Shown here: one piece after another, positions 46,556 to 55,728 of the stretch
Layout: each line of letters starts with the position of its first letter
Position numbering within the stretch: the stretch's first letter is position 1
Assembly (NCBI GenBank): GCA_023957385.1
Contig: JAMLGZ010000002.1
Location: 124,001-188,000, forward strand
Source: Brumimicrobium sp.
GTDB taxonomy: Bacteria; Bacteroidota; Bacteroidia; Flavobacteriales_D; Crocinitomicaceae
Direction of reading: 5' to 3'
DNA: 64,000 bases
Notes under the pieces: model-generated
The model's database searches: none
What the model saw: only the letters and a program-made list of their open reading frames with translations
Told to the model about the DNA's origin: nothing
Made by a program: the position numbers and the translations under genes

Positions 46556-47266
46556 TTAAACATTCACACCAAAGAGGTATCCTACGACTCCAGAAATTAC
46601 CATGGCGAAACTTCCCCAGAGTGCAATTCGTATCACGGCTTTCCAGATACCTGCTCCTCCTGTTTTTGCTGAGATAGCGCCTAATAAAACCAAAGATAAT
46701 ATGGCGATGCTGTACATCCAATATTCCATAAAATTTAAGGGAGCCACTAAAGTTACCATGAAGGGCAAACTTCCACCAGCCAAAAATGAAGCACCTGAAG
46801 CTAATGCAGCTTGGAGTGGATTTGCACGACTCGTGTCGGTGATACCCAATTCATCACGTACGTGGGCTGCTAGCGCGTCATGTTCGTGTAGTTCTATTGC
46901 TACTTGTTTAGCTGTTTCGGGTTTGAGACCTCGTTCGATATATATTTGCGTTAACATATCCAATTCCTCCTCTGGCATAGTACGCAACTCTTCTGCTTCT
47001 CGTGCAATATCTGCATCTTCGATGTCGGTTTGCGAACTAACCGAAACATACTCACCGGCAAACATGGAAAGTGCACCGGCAACTAAGCCCGCGATTGCAC
47101 CCAAAATGATTGTTTCACGAGAAGAATTAGCCGCAATGATACCAACCGAAATACTCGCTACCGACAAAATCCCATCGTTTGCACCCAATACCGCCGCACG
47201 CAGCCAGTTACTCTTGTGGATATAGTGATTCTCAAAATATATTTCCGTATTATTAGAAGATTCCAT
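46556..47266 (-). CDS. VIT1/CCC1 family transporter
   Basis: This is a 236-residue inner-membrane transporter of the VIT (vacuolar iron transporter) family, which moves iron or manganese out of the cytoplasm. Signatures are the first helix AVLGANDGILSVASISVGI and the following GALSMFAGEYVSVSSQTD. A cytosolic metal-binding helix pair contains several Glu/His residues (EELRTMPEEELDML, IELHEHDALAAH). A further helical pair ends the protein. It is monocistronic. The DNA near its 3' end has repeats, not genes. Confidence 0.88.
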   Translation of the reverse strand: MESSNNTEIYFENHYIHKSNWLRAAVLGANDGILSVASISVGIIAANSSRETIILGAIAGLVAGALSMFAGEYVSVSSQTDIEDADIAREAEELRTMPEEELDMLTQIYIERGLKPETAKQVAIELHEHDALAAHVRDELGITDTSRANPLQAALASGASFLAGGSLPFMVTLVAPLNFMEYWMYSIAILSLVLLGAISAKTGGAGIWKAVIRIALWGSFAMVISGVVGYLFGVNV

Positions 47267-47306
47267 ACGTTCTTATTTTTGATAAAGATAATTAATTAGT
47301 TGAAAT

Positions 47307-47320
47307 CCGATAGCTATTGT
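47307..47320. repeat. Degenerate CCGATAGCTATCGG palindrome copy
   Basis: The sequence CCGATAGCTATTGT retains the left half of the family palindrome and has a broken right half. Confidence 0.4.
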
Positions 47321-47334
47321 AGGAAAATGCAGGG

Positions 47335-47375
47335 TCCTCCCCCCAGCCCCCTCCAGAGGGGGAGTTGGTTTACCC
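47335..47375. repeat. C/G-rich palindromic repeat, copy 3
   Basis: Starts TCCTCCCCCCAGCCCCCTCC and matches the first half of copy 1 nearly base for base. It sits between the VIT-family and broken T9SS genes. Confidence 0.72.
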
Positions 47376-47567
47376 ACCCCATCTGTTTGCTTTAATGAAT
47401 GGGTTCTCATATTCTCCAAAAACCTCTCATCCCTAAATCCATCCGCTTATGTAAAACCGCTCCTTACTCCCTGTTTTATTGCGTTTTAGGGTTACATTTA
47501 CAAGAATAATGTGAAACCGAATTTAAAAAATTTAACCATTAAGAATAACTTAACTGAGTACAAAATT

Positions 47568-49466
47568 ATGAAAACAAAAATATTATACCTTATATTTACA
47601 ATAGTATGGACAACTACTAATATCTTTAGTCAAAATCCTGTAGGCTTTTATGGTTATGGTGGTAATTATTCATGGGCAAATCACTTATCCATGAATAGTG
47701 CTGGTAACTTATTTGCAATGGCTGGAACTGTTTCTGGACCAAAAGAACATCTTTTGGTAACAGATAATCTTGGTAATGTTGTTTTAAGTAAAAAAACTGA
47801 TAAAACTGGTGAATTCTTTTCATCAGCCATAGATAATGATGGTAGTATATATGTTGTTGGTGGAGCAGGCTATGCGGGTTCTTATTCTAAACATCTTATG
47901 AAACTAACCTCATCTGGCGCCTCTACTTACTCTAAAAACTATGGGAATGGGTAGTTGAGATATGTTTTAACAGATGGTAATTATTTATTAGCTACTGGAT
48001 TTGATGCAAAATGGAAATCGGATCATACTGGAAAAATAGGTATGCCTTGCATTCTAAAACTAAATAAATCGGATGGATCAATTGTATGGTATAAGGAATA
48101 CAAAATAAATGGTTCTGAATATGTAGATTCTTATGTTATTCGAAAATTAGGTACAAATTATTATATTACAGGAACTTTTAATGGAGGTGGTAATAAGAGT
48201 TATATTCTTTGTGTTAAAGAATCTGATGGTAGTGTTGTTTGGTGTAAAACATATTCTACAACTACATCACCTAATTTTACTGGAATGTCAATAGATAACT
48301 CTAATTTAGTTGTATGTGGAGTAAGTAATAATAGAGGATTTGATGGAGATTTATACGTATTAAATGTAAATCCTTCAAATGGAAATGTTATTTGGCAAAG
48401 AAAGATAGAAAAAGCTGCTGGTTGGCATTATAATACGATGGATGGTGATAGTTGGGGAATAAATTGTGTTATCGACCCTTATGGTGATGTTGTTATTGCT
48501 TATGAAGATAATCCATCATTTGATGGTAGTAGTCCTCAAAGAGGTGGTCTTTTAGCAAAATTAAAAATGACTGATGGAACCACTAAATGGGTTAAAAAGT
48601 ATAGAACGAGTGATGGAGATGGATTTCATGGTTTAGTTATTTCTGATTGTAATTATGTAGCTAGTGGTTGGTTTCACTCTACAGACTATAATTATGGCTT
48701 AGTTATTAGTGATTCAGCTGGTTATGTTGGAGGAACTTATGGTACGCTTGTTACAAAAACCAATTCATCTAATTCATTTTCAGAAGTTGATGTAACATCT
48801 ACAACTACTGTTTCTTCACTATCTACTAATGCAAATCTAAGTATATCCCTATCTGATGTATCTATATCAACAAGCACCAAAAAATCAGGTAGCTCTCCTA
48901 CATGTGCAATTCCTTTACCTGTCGAGCTCCTTTCTTTCACAGGAACTCCAGAGCGCGCTGGTAATCTTTTAGAATGGGTTACAGCATCTGAGACCAGCAA
49001 TGCTTATTTTGAGGTGCAAGCTACCAAAGACGGGCAACATTTTGAGACTATCGGAAGGGTGAATGGCGCAGGTAATTCTACTGAGCGTATCGCATATAGC
49101 TTCTTAGATAGAAATCCATCTGCGGAGATTATGTATTACCGTTTAAAACAAGTAGATTATGATGGAGCAGAAAGCATACATAATATTATCTCTATAAAGC
49201 GTACTTTTGGTAAAGATATTACCCTATATCCAAATCCTTCTAAAAACATCTTAAACATTGAGTTTGATGCGGAGTGGAGTGGTACGTATGTTGTTTCCTT
49301 TGTATCTACGGATGGAAGAATGATCAATAAAGATATTCACGTAGAAACAGGAAAAAACAGTGTGCAAATTAATGTAAACGATAAATTATCAGATGGTTTC
49401 TACCAAATGAGATTGCTAGATGAAGAAGGTAATTTGTTAGGGGTTAAGAAATTCATTAAAGAATAA
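47568..49466 (+). pseudogene. T9SS sorting-domain protein interrupted by an in-frame amber codon
   Basis: The frame is open from ATG 47568 (signal peptide MKTKILYLIFTIVWTTTNIFSQ) to a TAG at 47952-47954, then continues without a shift to a C-terminal T9SS type A domain (DITLYPNPSKNILNIEF, ending GVKKFIKE). The context around the stop, YGNG-stop-LRYVL, suggests a TGG-to-TAG change. The repeat region has VWYKEYK/ILNVNPSNGNVIW beta-propeller-like units. A linker (PLPVELLSFTG, residues around 450) joins them to the sorting domain. Base composition of the N-terminal two thirds is more AT-rich than that of the C-terminal part, so the body and the tail may have different origins. It could be a pseudogene, a sequencing error or a suppressed stop. 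Confidence 0.75.
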
Positions 49467-49523
49467 AAAACTTACAACCAATACTGGTTGATAGATCAAG
49501 TTAAAAAATAGTGTGCGTAAAAG

Positions 49524-49550
49524 AGAGAGGCGGAAGCCTCTCTTTTTTTT
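49524..49550 (+). terminator. Intrinsic terminator after the broken T9SS gene
   Basis: An 8-bp stem AGAGAGGC/GCCTCTCT with a GGAA loop is followed by a run of eight T. Confidence 0.88.
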
Positions 49551-49592
49551 GGGTCAGCCCTCGGTACCCTTCGGCCAGCTCAGGGCGGGCAT
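49551..49592. repeat. Dispersed CCCTCGGTACCCTTCGG repeat fragment
   Basis: This fragment is related to the two repeats at 55,484-55,590 (CCTCGATACCCTTCGG core). It lies between the terminator and the nested palindrome. Confidence 0.5.
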
Positions 49593-49659
49593 TCCCTTAG
49601 TTGTATTTTAAATAAAGATGTTAAATTCTTTTGAACTAACAATTACTACTATATAAAGG

Positions 49660-50100
49660 GTTAGCTTGTGTTCGCTTCGGATCCTAGATCACTGTTAAAG
49701 AAAGAGTTTTAGCTTGTGTTTGCTTCGGACTAACATTCACTGCAATAGAAAGGGGTTTAGCTAGTATTCGCTTCGGACTAACATTCACTGCAATAGAAAG
49801 GGGTTTAGATTCCGTTCGCTTCGCTCCGGAATGACACGTAAACCCCAAAAAAAGGGTAAAAGGAGGGCGGCGAAGCCGCCCTCCTTTTACCCCTACTCTC
49901 TTACGGGCGGTTGTCATTCCGGAGCGAAGCGAACGGAATCTGTTCATCAACCGTAATTCGATAATCGGGGCACATCGAACGGAATCTGTTCTTCCCTCAC
50001 GATTATTGTTATAGCATACGCACAGCGAACGAAACCTATTCTTACTTGATGATTGTAGTTTTAGCATACGCACATCGAACGGAATCTGTTCTTTATCTAT
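49660..50100. repeat. Nested palindrome with oppositely oriented tandem repeats, copy A
   Basis: A central perfect 18-bp hairpin (49854-49892, loop GAA, with a GGCGGC-GAA-GCCGCC core) lies inside two 30-base outer arms (49807-49836 and 49912-49941) that are exact reverse complements. To the left are roughly 45-bp degenerate units containing TTCGCTTCGG. To the right are roughly 54-bp units containing GCGAACGGAATC in the opposite orientation. No protein-coding gene is supported: the open frames here are repeat-derived. Confidence 0.85.
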
Positions 50101-50152
50101 GATTGAATTAAACCGAAAATTTTTCTTTCAAAAATTAGGAAAACCAAATAAA

Positions 50153-50187
50153 ATGACTATTTTTGTCATGATAAAATAAGTCATCAT
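50153..50187 (+). promoter_or_regulatory. Probable operator: three GTCAT sites
   Basis: ATGAC/GTCAT arms (50153-50157, 50165-50169) overlap the -7 box. A further GTCATCAT (50180-50187) mirrors GTCATGAT (50165-50172) and reaches the ATG. The downstream protein has its own HTH, so autorepression is plausible. Confidence 0.4.
50158..50165 (+). promoter_or_regulatory. Bacteroidota -7 promoter box (TATTTTTG) of the Fic gene
   Basis: The TAnnTTTG match ends 20 bases before the ATG and lies between the two arms of a GTCAT inverted repeat. Confidence 0.5.
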
Positions 50188-51250
50188 GAAAACACAACTT
50201 GAAATCCGAAGAAGTGAATTAGGCATTAAAGTGTTTGAATTAGCTCAATTAGTTGGAATAGATTCCAGTCTAATGAGTCGTATTTTATCAGGTAAGCGTG
50301 AAGCAAGTGATGTTCAATTACAGCAACTAGCAGAAGCGCTTTCAATGGATTATTCTATTTTGCTTAAAGAGAAGATGGGTCGTAAAATATTAACAGTTTT
50401 ACAAGCATACCCTGAACTAGCAGAAGATGTATTGCAAACTGTTCAAGAGGAGCGTATCGCATACCTTACTAGTGATAAACGCATGGAAGTAATTGATGTT
50501 TCTAGTTCTATTCCAGCATTGAAAAAACTTAGCAAGCTACAAGAGGAATGGGCACAACATAAACCACTCAATTCTCTTCAACTCCAAAAGATGATGGAAT
50601 ATTTTCATACGGAATACACCTATGAAAGCAATCAAATTGAAGGGAATACTTTGGATATGCAAGAAACGCATTTGGTTGTGAATGGAGGAATAACCATAGG
50701 TGGTAAAACCATGCGCGAGCATTTGGAGGCTGTCAATCATCAAGAAGCTATTGAGTTTATTTTAGATTTAGTTGCACGTAAAATAGATTTTACCGAAAGC
50801 ACCCTCAAACAAATTCATCAGCTTATCTTAAAAGGTATAGATCCAAAAGGAGCTGGCGTATATCGCAATGTTCAAGTGCGCATATCTGGAAGTAAACATC
50901 TTCCCCCAGAAGCATTTCTGTTATCTGGCTTAATGGATGATTATTTCCGATTCTATCAACTGCATAAGAATAACTTACATCCAGTTATCCTTGCCGCAGA
51001 GATGCATGAACGTTTGGTTTCTATCCATCCATTTATTGATGGAAATGGTCGCACTTCTCGTTTGGTAATGAATTTTATCCTTTTACAACATGGTTATCCA
51101 ATCGTTAGTTTAAAAGGAGATTTAACCAATCGTCAACGCTACTATAAAGCATTAGAAACAGTTCAAATAAATCATGAAAATGATGATTTCTATCAGTTGA
51201 TTATAGAGCGAACAGAAGATGCGTTGAAGAGGCATTTGGAGTTGTGTTAG
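50186..51250 (+). CDS. Fic family AMPylase with N-terminal HTH domain
   Basis: The N-terminal 60 residues form an XRE-type helix-turn-helix (VFELAQLVGIDSSLMSRILSGKREASD). A connector precedes the inhibitory helix motif S148-NQI-E152-G (the [S/T]xxxE[G/N] motif), which holds class II Fic enzymes inactive. The catalytic loop is HPFIDGNGRTSR (His281), complete with the conserved residues, so AMP transfer to Ser, Thr or Tyr of a target protein is possible. There are 354 residues in all. It lies alone in a repeat-rich region. Candidate operator sites overlap its promoter. The target is not known. Confidence 0.9.
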   Translation: MKTQLEIRRSELGIKVFELAQLVGIDSSLMSRILSGKREASDVQLQQLAEALSMDYSILLKEKMGRKILTVLQAYPELAEDVLQTVQEERIAYLTSDKRMEVIDVSSSIPALKKLSKLQEEWAQHKPLNSLQLQKMMEYFHTEYTYESNQIEGNTLDMQETHLVVNGGITIGGKTMREHLEAVNHQEAIEFILDLVARKIDFTESTLKQIHQLILKGIDPKGAGVYRNVQVRISGSKHLPPEAFLLSGLMDDYFRFYQLHKNNLHPVILAAEMHERLVSIHPFIDGNGRTSRLVMNFILLQHGYPIVSLKGDLTNRQRYYKALETVQINHENDDFYQLIIERTEDALKRHLELC

Positions 51251-51379
51251 TTAGTGGAGAGTGGAGAGTTGAAAATGGAGAGTTGAAAGTTATCTCTCAT
51301 TTCATTCGAGATTTAAAAATCTGAAAAAATTTTTCATTTCATTCGAAAATTAAAGTGAAATACCACTCTCCACTTTCAA

Positions 51380-51727
51380 CTATAAAACGCCCAGCCTCTC
51401 TTTCGTCGTTTTAACTATAGAAGCTAATATCTTTACTAATTGTGTGGCCTCGTCACTTAATCTTTCATACTTTAGATCAGTTAGATAATTTGTCCTTTTT
51501 AATAAAAGAAGCCAGTAGAGTGTTTCATTAGCCTCTTTAAGAGCAATATTTATCTTATTTAGAAAATCTCGTTTACTTTGAGCATGTTCAGCCTCGCTAA
51601 TTAAAGCGCCAATTGCTGTGCCACTCCGTAACAACTGTTTAGATAAGGTGTATTCTTTCAGAGAAGTCAAATCTTTATAGGTTTCAATAATCCATACTGA
51701 AAACTCAATACTACGTTCTTTAATCAT
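51380..51727 (-). CDS. Four-helix bundle protein (S23/Avd-like)
   Basis: This 115-residue protein belongs to the family first found inside 23S rRNA intervening sequences and in diversity-generating retroelements (Avd). Features include an N-terminal LSKQLLRSGTAIGALISEAEHAQSKRDFLNKINIALKEANETLYWL segment, which covers two of the four amphipathic helices. It is basic overall and cytoplasmic, with likely RNA or DNA binding. No reverse transcriptase is nearby, so it is not an active retroelement accessory here. It is flanked by inverted purine-rich repeats, which suggests a mobile cassette. Confidence 0.85.
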   Translation of the reverse strand: MIKERSIEFSVWIIETYKDLTSLKEYTLSKQLLRSGTAIGALISEAEHAQSKRDFLNKINIALKEANETLYWLLLLKRTNYLTDLKYERLSDEATQLVKILASIVKTTKERLGVL

Positions 51728-51773
51728 AAATTTTAATTTGGTGGTTAATCTCTAATTTAGTTAAAATAATTGA

Positions 51774-51793
51774 AAACCGATAGCTATCGGTTT
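51774..51793. repeat. Perfect 20-bp palindrome AAACCGATAGCTATCGGTTT
   Basis: A full member of the dispersed CCGATAGCTATCGG family, in the gap upstream of the four-helix-bundle gene. Confidence 0.75.
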
Positions 51794-51831
51794 GAAAGTG
51801 GAAAATTGAAAATGATTGGGTACTTGTGTTT

Positions 51832-51851
51832 AAACTGATAGTTATCGGTTT
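51832..51851. repeat. Degenerate CCGATAGCTATCGG palindrome copy
   Basis: The sequence AAACTGATAGTTATCGGTTT has one mismatched pair and a changed centre. It lies 38 bases from the perfect copy. Confidence 0.55.
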
Positions 51852-51899
51852 TCACTTTCCATTCTCAACTCTCCATTTTCAATTCTCCACTCTCCATTT

Positions 51900-54800
51900 T
51901 CAATTCTCCACTTTTCCACTCTTCACAATCCTCACAACGCTTCGTTGTTTACCCCGTACAATGATTCGATAGCCACCAGCGGCCCAATTGTGGGAATCTA
52001 TGTAGATATTGTTGATTCCTTTTTCAAGTGGGTATTGTGTAGTATGATATACAAGTTTTCCTGCGTTATCTGTTACATCAATGTCCACTTTTTGCTCATC
52101 CGGAGCAATAATCTTCAAGGTAAATTTATCTTGGATGGGGTTAGGGAATGGGTGAATAATAATTGTTCTTCCTTTAGGGATACTCTGACAAACCTCGTTA
52201 TTAGTAAGATCATCCTCTTTGAATTGAGCTGGAGTTAAGATACGACCATTTATACAAATATGGCTTTGTACGGTGTCTTTTAATGGGATATTTACGCTTG
52301 GTTTTGCAGAGAAGATATAAATCTCTTTTTCACCGGATAAGAGCGTTCCTTCCCAATGTTCAAGGATAGTTCCCAGTCCTGTTTTATGAAGTTCAAGTTC
52401 TACTTTGGTAATAGGTGTTGTACCATTATTTTTAAGTTCGACACCTATTGAAAGGAATCCATTCTCTTCAAAGGTATAAAGTTCACCTAACTCCAAATCA
52501 GTTGTACGGTCTAAAACTGGTAAAGCGAAAGACATACTATCGCTGCAACCATAAGAATTATTAACAAGGAGTTGCACGATTATAGTATCTCCAATTAAGC
52601 TTTCATCGAAAATAATGCTGGTATCTTTTGTGTGGCTTTGGGCATAATTACCGAAACTCCAAGTATAGCTGTTAGCACCTATACTATTATCTATAAAATC
52701 GATGGGAGTTCCAGCAATCAGAGCTGGCGGATTGACAGTAAAATCAGCTTGGATAAGATCGTGAATGGTGATATTAAATGTTTTGGTATTGAAACAACCA
52801 AAGGCGGAATTTACATCTTGTTTGATAGAATAAGTTCCAGGAGTATTAAATAGATGTGAGATTTCCAAACCTATATCGGGAGTTTGGTTATTAATGCTCC
52901 ATTTAACAACCGCCACGCTACCGTTGGGAACAAAAGATTGATCTAGGAAATGAGTTTCAATGCCTGCACAATTTTGAGTTATCAAAGAAGCCACTTGTGG
53001 GTATGCATGCACTTTCAGGTATTCAGTTTGTTGATTAGAACACCCATCTTCGGAAAGTGCTGTAAGAGTTACATAATATTCTCCATAGGAGATATATGGT
53101 TTCTGTGGATTTTTAAAGGTGGAAGTAGTTCCATCTCCAAAATTCCATGCATAAGATAAAATATTGGAGCCATCTGGCATATTACTCGTATTTATAAAGT
53201 TTATAACACCCCCTTCACAGATATTATTAAAAGTAAATTGAGTAATTGGCTGAGGATAAATCTTTTTAGTAATATTGGCAGTATCTATACAACCATAGAT
53301 ATCAGAACCGATTAGTTGAACGATGTACGTACCATATTGTTCAAAAGTATGAGTTGAATTTTGGGTTGATGCTGTATTATCCGTACCACTTGCTGGATCA
53401 TCGAAATTCCAGCTCCAATTGTTGATTATAGTAGGTGTATTTTGTCCTCCCATGAAACTAATAAGTTCATTTTCACAAAATTGTGATGTTTGAATAGTTA
53501 GCTCAGGTAAAGAGCGAACCAAAATTGTTTTACTATCTGTTTGACCACATCCTGAAGAAGTTTGCACTGAGAGTGTTACTGTATAACTCTGTGCATTTGC
53601 ATAAGCATGACTTCCAGATGTGCTTGTAGCTTGTGCTAGATCTCCAAAATCCCAGTTCCATGTATTAATTGTTGACCCGTCTGATGTCGTGGAAGCATCC
53701 GTATAAGTGAACGGTTCATTTAAGCATACTTCAAGAGGTATATTAAAATTAACAAAAGGAGCATCTCCAATTACTGTGATATTCACAGTGTCTTTAGCTT
53801 CACAACCATTAGCATTGGTGGCAATAAGACTGTATTCTCCTGTAGAAAATATGGTAATTTGAGGAGTAGTTTCACCAGTTGACCAAAGGTAGGAAGTAAC
53901 CAAGCTACTTCCAGAAACTAACCCTATTTTATTTCCAGAACAGAGGGAAGTGTCATTTAGTAAAGCCACATTAAGCGCAAAATCATCTTCTGTAATAATG
54001 AGGGTATCAGAAGTTTTAAAACAGCCAAGCGTATCGGTAACTCTTACATAATATGTACCGGGAGTACTTATTACTAAGCTATCTGCATCCGATCCATCCG
54101 ACCATTGGAAGGAATATAGTGTAGAATCAAGGTCTGTTTTCCAATTGAGAATTTCTCCGGGGCAGTAAGCAGGGAAGAGAGGTTGAGATATTTTTGGGTT
54201 AATAACCTTGATGGTATCCGTTGAGATATTCCCAAAGATATCTGTTACTCTGCACCAATATTTTCCAGGTTGTGTAATTATAAGTGAATCCGCTGTTGAA
54301 CCATCTGACCAGAGGTAGGAAGTAAAATGTTTTTGTGCCCGAAGTAAAGTATCACAAATTCCATAATAAGCTATATCTTTTCCGAGGTTAATAGGTGGAG
54401 CATATTTGGATTGATAGAATTCCCCTACTAAATCATTGAGTGAATCATTTAATTTAGTATTAAAGAAAAGTATATTTCCAAATGCACCATCAAAATAATA
54501 ATTTGCATTTGATTTTCCTATTGTTACTCCATTCTTAAATTGCGCAGTACCAGTAACCGAATTGATAAGAACCTGATTGTTAAGTTTTAATTTAAACCTT
54601 GAATCAGAACTAATATTTAGGATAAGCGGTTTCATTGGATTAAGTATCGGTGGAATCGAACCCACTTCAATTCTTGTGTTCCTGCCAAATCCTGAATAAA
54701 TATGAAGATCTGTCCATGTGAAATGATCATCGGGGCTAGCTGTTCCAAAACCCCAAATACCAGTATTTGCCGGAACTGTAGGTGGAAAATTATGCCTAAA

Positions 54801-55382
54801 TAATAATGCAAAAATTTCTCCTTGTGTCAAGGAAGATAAATTAACACCACCTAGGAAATCTTGAGTATTGGGATTAAAATCAATTACTTTTTGATTATTG
54901 GCTAATGTTTCGGTATTTTGTTGTGGTCTATTTCCAGCTGTATTTTGTATAAAATGGTGACCATTTCCGCTTATATCTTTCCATTGTTGTACTTTATTGC
55001 TTCCATCTAATATCACACTGTCAGGATCAAGCATAAACTCTAATTCAGACCATGTGCGAAAATCCACAATTATAAAAGAATAAACAGGAGACCAAGCGGA
55101 ATTATTAGCTTTTACGCGCCAGTAGAATTTTTGATTACTTAAGAGATTATCGGCTATATAATCTGTGACCAATACGTTATTCGCATCCTTAATGAGTAGA
55201 GTGAATGCCGCATCAAAGGCAACTTGTACATGATAATTTACAGCGTTGGGATATTCATTCCAGGATAGTGTAATGCTTGTTTTATCAAAAATAGTATTGT
55301 TTTTAGGAAACACCAAATCCACCTGAGAAAACGAAGGGAGAGCAATAGCTAGCAATAAAATTAGTAAAAGCTTTTTAAGCAT
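51900..55382 (-). CDS. Large multi-PKD-domain T9SS surface protein
   Basis: The 1,160-residue product has a signal peptide (KLLLILLLAIALPSFSQ), an N-terminal fibronectin-like domain, a LamG/concanavalin-like domain (about residues 130-330), a run of PKD domains (motifs such as WNWDFGD, YAWNFGDGTTSTFKNP and YTWSFGNY) and a C-terminal T9SS type A domain (HPFPNPIQDKFTLKI). It is probably an adhesin or gliding-associated surface protein. The final six residues (SGKVEN) and the stop codon are encoded by the neighbouring purine-rich repeat, so the original C-terminus was probably around RIVK. It is monocistronic, with a TAnnTTTG box 20 bases upstream. Confidence 0.88.
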   Translation of the reverse strand: MLKKLLLILLLAIALPSFSQVDLVFPKNNTIFDKTSITLSWNEYPNAVNYHVQVAFDAAFTLLIKDANNVLVTDYIADNLLSNQKFYWRVKANNSAWSPVYSFIIVDFRTWSELEFMLDPDSVILDGSNKVQQWKDISGNGHHFIQNTAGNRPQQNTETLANNQKVIDFNPNTQDFLGGVNLSSLTQGEIFALLFRHNFPPTVPANTGIWGFGTASPDDHFTWTDLHIYSGFGRNTRIEVGSIPPILNPMKPLILNISSDSRFKLKLNNQVLINSVTGTAQFKNGVTIGKSNANYYFDGAFGNILFFNTKLNDSLNDLVGEFYQSKYAPPINLGKDIAYYGICDTLLRAQKHFTSYLWSDGSTADSLIITQPGKYWCRVTDIFGNISTDTIKVINPKISQPLFPAYCPGEILNWKTDLDSTLYSFQWSDGSDADSLVISTPGTYYVRVTDTLGCFKTSDTLIITEDDFALNVALLNDTSLCSGNKIGLVSGSSLVTSYLWSTGETTPQITIFSTGEYSLIATNANGCEAKDTVNITVIGDAPFVNFNIPLEVCLNEPFTYTDASTTSDGSTINTWNWDFGDLAQATSTSGSHAYANAQSYTVTLSVQTSSGCGQTDSKTILVRSLPELTIQTSQFCENELISFMGGQNTPTIINNWSWNFDDPASGTDNTASTQNSTHTFEQYGTYIVQLIGSDIYGCIDTANITKKIYPQPITQFTFNNICEGGVINFINTSNMPDGSNILSYAWNFGDGTTSTFKNPQKPYISYGEYYVTLTALSEDGCSNQQTEYLKVHAYPQVASLITQNCAGIETHFLDQSFVPNGSVAVVKWSINNQTPDIGLEISHLFNTPGTYSIKQDVNSAFGCFNTKTFNITIHDLIQADFTVNPPALIAGTPIDFIDNSIGANSYTWSFGNYAQSHTKDTSIIFDESLIGDTIIVQLLVNNSYGCSDSMSFALPVLDRTTDLELGELYTFEENGFLSIGVELKNNGTTPITKVELELHKTGLGTILEHWEGTLLSGEKEIYIFSAKPSVNIPLKDTVQSHICINGRILTPAQFKEDDLTNNEVCQSIPKGRTIIIHPFPNPIQDKFTLKIIAPDEQKVDIDVTDNAGKLVYHTTQYPLEKGINNIYIDSHNWAAGGYRIIVRGKQRSVVRIVKSGKVEN

Positions 55383-55402
55383 TTGCGTTGGTATTGGTAA
55401 AA

Positions 55403-55410
55403 CAAATATA
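55403..55410 (-). promoter_or_regulatory. Bacteroidota -7 promoter box (TATATTTG) of the large PKD protein gene
   Basis: The minus strand reads TATATTTG, matching TAnnTTTG, and ends 20 bases before the ATG. Confidence 0.5.
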
Positions 55411-55443
55411 GGGAAAAGGGAGGAATATTATTGGACCTCAGTG

Positions 55444-55590
55444 TATTTTTCTCCTGTCGTCGAAAAACACTTGATCTAACAGTCCTCGATACCCTTCGGC
55501 ATGCTCAGGACATGCATTTTTCTCCTGATGTCGAAAAACTCGGTCTGTCAGCCCTCGATACCCTTTTGAGTATTCATGGTGGGTATTTTG
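55444..55590. repeat. Two-copy 71-bp direct repeat
   Basis: Units beginning TATTTTTCTCCTGTCGTCGAA (55444) and CATTTTTCTCCTGATGTCGAA (55515) each continue into a CCTCGATACCCTT core, with spacing 71. The gap between the PKD gene and the tandem array contains nothing else recognisable. Confidence 0.65.
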
Positions 55591-55728
55591 TTACGTTATA
55601 TCAAAACCACAAAGAAGGATATTAGATTCCGTTCGCTGCGCTCCGTTGTATCAGAATCATGAATAAAAAGGATATTGTCTTGTCCTGAAATAGGTTTACA
55701 CATTTATTAACCATAAAAAGTGTAAACA

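Larger units (their letters stand above)
51256..51897. mobile_element. Inverted-repeat-bounded cassette carrying a four-helix-bundle gene
   Basis: Purine-rich inverted repeats (left at 51256-51288, right at about 51855-51897) share the core GGAGAGTGGAGAATTG/GAAAATGGAGAGTTG, with some mismatches. They enclose the four-helix-bundle gene and two CCGATAGCTATCGG palindromes. The arrangement recalls rRNA intervening sequences, whose ends form a stem, but it lies outside any rRNA gene. Confidence 0.55.

Noticed and set aside
46382..46672. A 96-codon plus-strand frame after the ATL gene
   Set aside because: It is made of the C/G-rich palindromes and 22-bp repeats and overlaps the VIT gene antisense.
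46602..47225. A 207-codon frame antisense to the VIT-family gene
   Set aside because: The minus-strand product has clear VIT motifs; the opposite frame is its mirror, with compositional bias only.
49684..50073. A 129-codon minus-strand frame
   Set aside because: It lies entirely in the nested palindrome and tandem repeats; its Arg/Lys-rich product follows the DNA repeat units and not a protein family.
51380..51727. Diversity-generating retroelement
   Set aside because: The S23/Avd-like gene is present, but there is no reverse transcriptase or template/variable repeat pair nearby.
55431..55625. A 64-codon plus-strand frame
   Set aside because: It spans the 71-bp direct repeat and has the same residues twice (LDTL), so it is repeat-derived.
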